Shown: in pieces, positions 62,032-64,000 of the stretch
How positions within the stretch are numbered: the stretch's first letter is position 1
How the letters are laid out: the number at the start of each line of letters is the position of its first letter
Assembly (NCBI GenBank): GCA_963626805.1
Contig: CAVFXS010000019.1
Location: 1 to 64,000, forward strand
Origin: CAG-632 sp963626805
GTDB taxonomy: Bacteria > Bacillota > Clostridia > Lachnospirales > Lachnospiraceae
Direction of reading: 5' to 3'
DNA length: 64,000 bases
Position numbers and translations under genes: made by a program
The notes under the pieces: generated by a model
Databases searched by the model: none
The model's input: only the letters and a program-made list of their open reading frames with translations
Told to the model about the DNA's origin: nothing

Positions 62032-62636
62032 TTCCCGCCTCCTCTCCTACAACGCCAGAGACCATACAGCACGCCTGCCAGCGTTGAGACAAACGTTGCG
62101 ATCATACCCGGCAGAATAATGGCTCCCGGATGCACCGAACCGTATTGGGAACGATACGCTATCATGTTGATCGGGATTAATTGAAGAGACGAGATATTGA
62201 TCACCATAAAGAAACACATTTCATCGCTCGCTGCATTCGGATCTCCCCCCGTTGTCCGGCAGCTCTCCCGATGAATCCGCTGCAGTTCCTTCATCGCCTG
62301 CAGACCGGTCGGTGTAGCCGCCCAGCCCAGTCCCAGCAGATTCGCAACCATATTGGCGGCAATGTATCCCATTGCTTTTTCATCCCCTGCGATACGAGGA
62401 AATAGTAATCGGAGTATCGGCATCAGCAGCCGCGTCAGCTGCCTGACCAGTCCGGTCGCCTCTGCAAGTTTCATGATCCCTGTCCACATACCAACGACGC
62501 CAAGCATCACGATACATAACTGAATTGCCTCCCTGGAAGAGTCCAGAATGCCGGTAGAAACATTCTCCATGGTGCCGGTAAATGCCGCTACCATGATGCC
62601 GACCATAATCAGAATTGCCCAGATGTAATTTAACAT
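62028..62636 (-). CDS. spmA: Spore maturation protein A
   Basis: 202 aa membrane protein, Gate domain. Starts MLNYIWAILIMVGIMVAAF as in other SpmA; the conserved segment ANLLGLGWAATPTGLQAMKE is near residue 110. Partner of SpmB. The ATG at 62636 fits family alignments but has no ribosome binding site; the frame is open upstream to 62723. The region just upstream carries the AAATTGCGGTTTG 13-mer and then the RhuM-Fic gene, so the native leader may have been displaced. Confidence 0.9.
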   Translation of the reverse strand: MLNYIWAILIMVGIMVAAFTGTMENVSTGILDSSREAIQLCIVMLGVVGMWTGIMKLAEATGLVRQLTRLLMPILRLLFPRIAGDEKAMGYIAANMVANLLGLGWAATPTGLQAMKELQRIHRESCRTTGGDPNAASDEMCFFMVINISSLQLIPINMIAYRSQYGSVHPGAIILPGMIATFVSTLAGVLYGLWRCRRGGGK

Positions 62637-62703
62637 ATACGTATGTCCGGAAAGCTTTACTCCATATAAATATATCTGTGGTGGGGGGAAAATATGCGTG
62701 GGG

Positions 62704-62716
62704 AAATTGCGGTTTG
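62704..62716 (+). repeat. Third exact copy of the 13-bp element end
   Basis: AAATTGCGGTTTG, identical to the left terminal inverted repeat at 3199-3211, in the same orientation. It lies nine bases from the RhuM-Fic stop codon and about 70 bases upstream of spmA. No partner copy is visible in the remaining 1.3 kb. Confidence 0.5.
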
Positions 62717-62724
62717 ACATCAAA

Positions 62725-63660
62725 CTACATTGTTAGCAAATTCATCACCAAATTAACCATGATATCTTTTTCTTTTGGGTCTGACTCTGCAATCATTAAT
62801 GTTATTGCTACCAATGCACCATCACTTATCCTCTTCTGTCCATCTTTACAGAGCACATCATTACGAGCCAAAAACTCCAAAAATAATGTTGCAGCAATCC
62901 TCTTACATCCATCGGCATAAGGATGATCTTTTATCATAAAATATAAAAGATTCGCTGCTTTCTCTTCTAAAGAAGGATAAACCTCTCCACCAAAAACATT
63001 TTGATAAACCGCAGCCAGAATACCTTCAACTTTTCCCTTTTCCTTTTCAACACCAAAAACATCCGAATGAAATGAGTCTTCCATCGCATTCACCATATTT
63101 CGGCAATCCTCATATGTAATTCTATATATAGCCCTATTTCCTACAGGTTTTTTAAGGGATTGATGATCATACTGATCCAATAACAGCAATGCATTTGTAT
63201 ATAAATTAACAGCCTTCAGCACCTCTGCTTCATCCACTTCTAAAGTACATGCAAGCATTTTAGTTTGAATATCTACTGTTCGTTGCAAAGCCTCTAATCT
63301 TTTTTCATTAATTGCATATCCCTGAATAATATACTGTTTCAAAACACTATTCGCCCATTTTCTAAATTCCACCCCTCGATTAGATTTAACTCTATAACCT
63401 ACAGAAATAATCATATCTAAATTATAATGTTCTACTTGATATACTTTCCCATCCGAAGCAGTTGTCGCAAAATTTGCGACAACTGAATTATCTAATTCTT
63501 CTTTTAATGCATTATTAATATGTTTGCCAATTGTCTTTACATCTCTTCCAAATAACTCAGCTAACTGATTTCTATTAAGCCATACCGTATTATTTTCAAT
63601 AGGTACCGTCAGCTTTATTTTCTTATCAGCGGTCTCAAACAAGATCAGCTCATTCTCCAT
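62725..63660 (-). CDS. RhuM/Fic-DOC fusion protein
   Basis: 311 aa. Residues 1-140 are a RhuM-type DNA-binding region (VWLNRNQLAELFGRDVKTIG; VEHYNLDMIISVGYRVKSN). Residues 150-300 are a Fic/DOC domain with HPYADGCKRIAATLF, the Fic motif HxFx(D/E)GNxR in which Cys252 replaces Asn; His246 and Asp250 are kept. Fic enzymes transfer AMP or phosphate groups to proteins; this build resembles mobile toxin-like modules. Base composition is more AT-rich than the surroundings. GGGAGA precedes ATG. Probably acquired. Confidence 0.88.
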   Translation of the reverse strand: MENELILFETADKKIKLTVPIENNTVWLNRNQLAELFGRDVKTIGKHINNALKEELDNSVVANFATTASDGKVYQVEHYNLDMIISVGYRVKSNRGVEFRKWANSVLKQYIIQGYAINEKRLEALQRTVDIQTKMLACTLEVDEAEVLKAVNLYTNALLLLDQYDHQSLKKPVGNRAIYRITYEDCRNMVNAMEDSFHSDVFGVEKEKGKVEGILAAVYQNVFGGEVYPSLEEKAANLLYFMIKDHPYADGCKRIAATLFLEFLARNDVLCKDGQKRISDGALVAITLMIAESDPKEKDIMVNLVMNLLTM

Positions 63661-63684
63661 GCTTAAATCTCCCTCATAAAAATG

Positions 63685-64000
63685 TCACTTCTCATCTAAC
63701 CTCAGCATCAGCGCATCATAGATTTCCTCTGCCACCGCCAGCTTATATGCCAGTCTGGTCGGCTGTGGTGTTATCTCCCTATAATAAGACTCTGTGTGTC
63801 CTTTTATCGTGATTGCAAAATATACCTGTCCCGGTACCGAACTGTCCGGATTCGCCGGATCCACATTTCCCATGGTTCCGGTAACACCCAGTCCAATATC
63901 CGCATCATATGTCCGGGCACATGCTTCTGCCATGGCAGCCGCTGTTTCTTTTGAATATACGGTATACTTGTCCAGGATCTCTGCAGGCACTCCCTGCATA
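63685..64000 (-). CDS. CinA C-terminal family protein (partial, cut by window end)
   Basis: The last 104 or more residues of a nicotinamide-nucleotide amidohydrolase (PncC/CinA C-terminal) domain. Conserved GVTGTMGN near the middle and SSVPGQVYFAI are visible; GVPAEILDKYTVYSKETAAA corresponds to the family's central helix, so the true start lies beyond 64000. The Met at 63999 is internal. It is followed closely by the RhuM-Fic gene. Confidence 0.88.
   Translation of the reverse strand, partial: MQGVPAEILDKYTVYSKETAAAMAEACARTYDADIGLGVTGTMGNVDPANPDSSVPGQVYFAITIKGHTESYYREITPQPTRLAYKLAVAEEIYDALMLRLDEK

Noticed and set aside
1..64000. CRISPR arrays, tRNA/rRNA genes, integrases or full insertion sequences
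   Set aside because: No regularly spaced direct repeats, cloverleaf-like genes, rRNA segments or transposase frames were seen.

Overview
The window looks like a chromosomal segment of a Gram-positive, spore-forming anaerobe of the Clostridia, most likely a Lachnospiraceae-type gut bacterium. The basis is the combination of an F-type ATPase with a sodium-type c subunit, a 2[4Fe-4S] ferredoxin, LuxS/Pfs, an Agr-type peptide system, low-to-moderate GC, strong AGGAGG ribosome binding sites, and sporulation-linked genes (cwlD, a pdaA-like deacetylase, spmA/spmB, a SpoVK-like AAA protein). The genus is inference. No rRNA, tRNA, CRISPR array, prophage or full insertion sequence was seen.

Layout. 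0-3.2 kb: a LytTR regulator with a degenerate receiver, divergent from an unrecognised multi-pass membrane protein. 3.2-3.7 kb: a 484-bp non-coding element with 13-bp terminal inverted repeats and two inverted copies of a structured repeat. 3.7-10.8 kb: the complete atp operon (atpZ-like, I, B, E, F, H, A, G, D, C). 11-22.5 kb: housekeeping genes (rpiB, tsaC/sua5, cwlD, mecA, tkt, ydcF-like, ferredoxin, plsC, a lipid kinase, an unusual carbamoyltransferase, a MerR regulator). 22.6-28 kb: dnaB, rplI, gdpP and a TerB-like/AAA protein. 28-28.6 kb: a second intergenic region with another inverted pair of the structured repeat.

28.6-34.2 kb holds a four-gene ABC operon (two FtsX-type permeases, an ATPase and a CARDB-like membrane protein) preceded by a TTACA-N4-TGTAA operator. 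34.3-38 kb holds a short MetE-type methyltransferase, LysR, an alpha/beta hydrolase and an XRE regulator with zinc ribbon. 38-39.8 kb holds a sensor kinase/OmpR-type regulator pair that could drive the ABC operon. A chemoreceptor gene reduced by internal deletion follows, then pgi, a PdaA-like lipoprotein, and an mtnN-luxS-deaminase cluster for S-adenosylhomocysteine disposal.

46.8-49.8 kb is a complete Agr-type locus: agrB-agrD leftward and a GHKL kinase plus LytTR regulator rightward. Its 49-residue AgrD lacks the usual thiolactone cysteine and has a serine near that position. 49.9-58.6 kb carries a TSCPD protein, murG, murA, pyrB-pyrI, metG with an attenuator-like leader, and a ketopantoate-reductase-like/SDR pair. 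58.8-64 kb carries a DUF885 lipoprotein, a small helical regulator, spmA-spmB, a RhuM-Fic gene apparently inserted upstream of spmA, and a cinA-type gene cut by the window end.

The strongest candidates for something not yet described are the paired structured repeat (four copies with apparent compensatory base changes in their stems), the serine-type AgrD, the merR ribosome binding site embedded in a terminator stem, and the divergent ornithine-carbamoyltransferase paralogue.
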